A stretch of 64,000 bases of DNA, taken from Leptolyngbya ohadii IS1. Its GTDB lineage: Bacteria; Cyanobacteriota; Cyanobacteriia; Elainellales; Elainellaceae. Shown here piece by piece: positions 63,958-64,000 of this stretch. Every line of letters begins with the position of its first letter. The stretch's first letter is position 1. A model generated the notes under the pieces. It was not told where the DNA came from. It saw nothing but the letters and a program-made list of their open reading frames with translations, and ran no database searches. Made by a program: the position numbers and the translations under genes. The stretch spans positions 1,934,530-1,998,529 of the forward strand of contig NZ_NKFP01000006.1 of assembly GCF_002215035.1 (NCBI RefSeq), read 5' to 3'.

Positions 63958-64000
63958 TACTTCAAGAATCCAGGTTGTTAAGCGTTCCGCTACAAATTCC

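Larger units (their letters stand above)
63588..64000. other. Region after ppsA
   Basis: About 410 bp to the window edge without a credible gene. It holds the terminator hairpin at 63714-63763 and four-hairpin repeat copy 4 (63861). Just before that copy, TTGTCCTCGT occurs in short tandem (63844-63866). Confidence 0.6.

Overview
The window is chromosomal DNA of a cyanobacterium, most likely a filamentous Leptolyngbya-like form. Evidence: the HIP1 octamer GCGATCGC and its CGATCG core occur throughout; cyanobacteria/plastid-specific genes are present (Ycf65/PSRP-3, a CCB2/CCB4-type cytochrome b6f haem-assembly factor, DUF3318, DUF1400, DUF6335, a DICT-domain histidine kinase); and there are many short tandem repeats of the kind known from filamentous cyanobacteria. 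I saw no rRNA, tRNA, CRISPR array, phage or insertion-sequence transposase. The gene assignments come from reading motifs, not from database searches.

Layout. 1-9.3 kb: 3' end of ligA, a DUF1400 hydrolase, the menC-menE pair (quinone synthesis), DUF3318, a NurA nuclease, a Lys-rich protein and a creatininase-family hydrolase. 9.3-14 kb: three minus-strand genes for polyprenyl-phosphate-linked glycosylation (GT2-GtrA fusion and two GT-C enzymes). 14-24 kb: PSRP-3, a HAD hydrolase, a TPR protein, ruvB, a membrane protein with an out-of-frame internal duplication, a propeller/CSPG surface protein and a lipoprotein. 24-34.6 kb: a DICT-GAF histidine kinase, HEAT-repeat protein, S13 peptidase, DegT aminotransferase, CobI, a TonB-like protein, a heptose-kinase-like PfkB protein, DUF456 and CCB2. 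34.9-41.6 kb: trpD, glutathione peroxidase, DUF6335, BenE transporter, AraC regulator and a hydrolase. 41.7-50.2 kb: a co-directional set of ABC exporter, NB-ARC/TPR STAND NTPase, an unusual methyltransferase-YbaK fusion and an FAD monooxygenase. 50.9-57.2 kb: rtcB behind a striking inverted-repeat promoter, an SDR oxidoreductase and a three-gene membrane operon ending in an HEFGH protein. 57.6-64 kb: a histidine kinase gene broken by an octamer repeat tract, a PadR regulator facing a small helical protein across a palindrome, a double zinc-ribbon protein and ppsA.

The strongest theme beyond ordinary genes is repeat DNA inside and around coding sequence. A ~110 bp four-hairpin repeat occurs four times. 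A C-rich palindromic repeat sits in frame inside both menE and menC. A related CGATCGCTCCGCGC-type repeat sits in menC and in the DNA-binding domain of the AraC regulator. Low-complexity heptamer/octamer elements with inverted arms recur, and one has put a histidine kinase out of frame in a way that gain of a single 8-bp unit would repair. The most novel-looking gene product is the 663-residue methyltransferase-YbaK fusion at 43452-45443 and its cluster.
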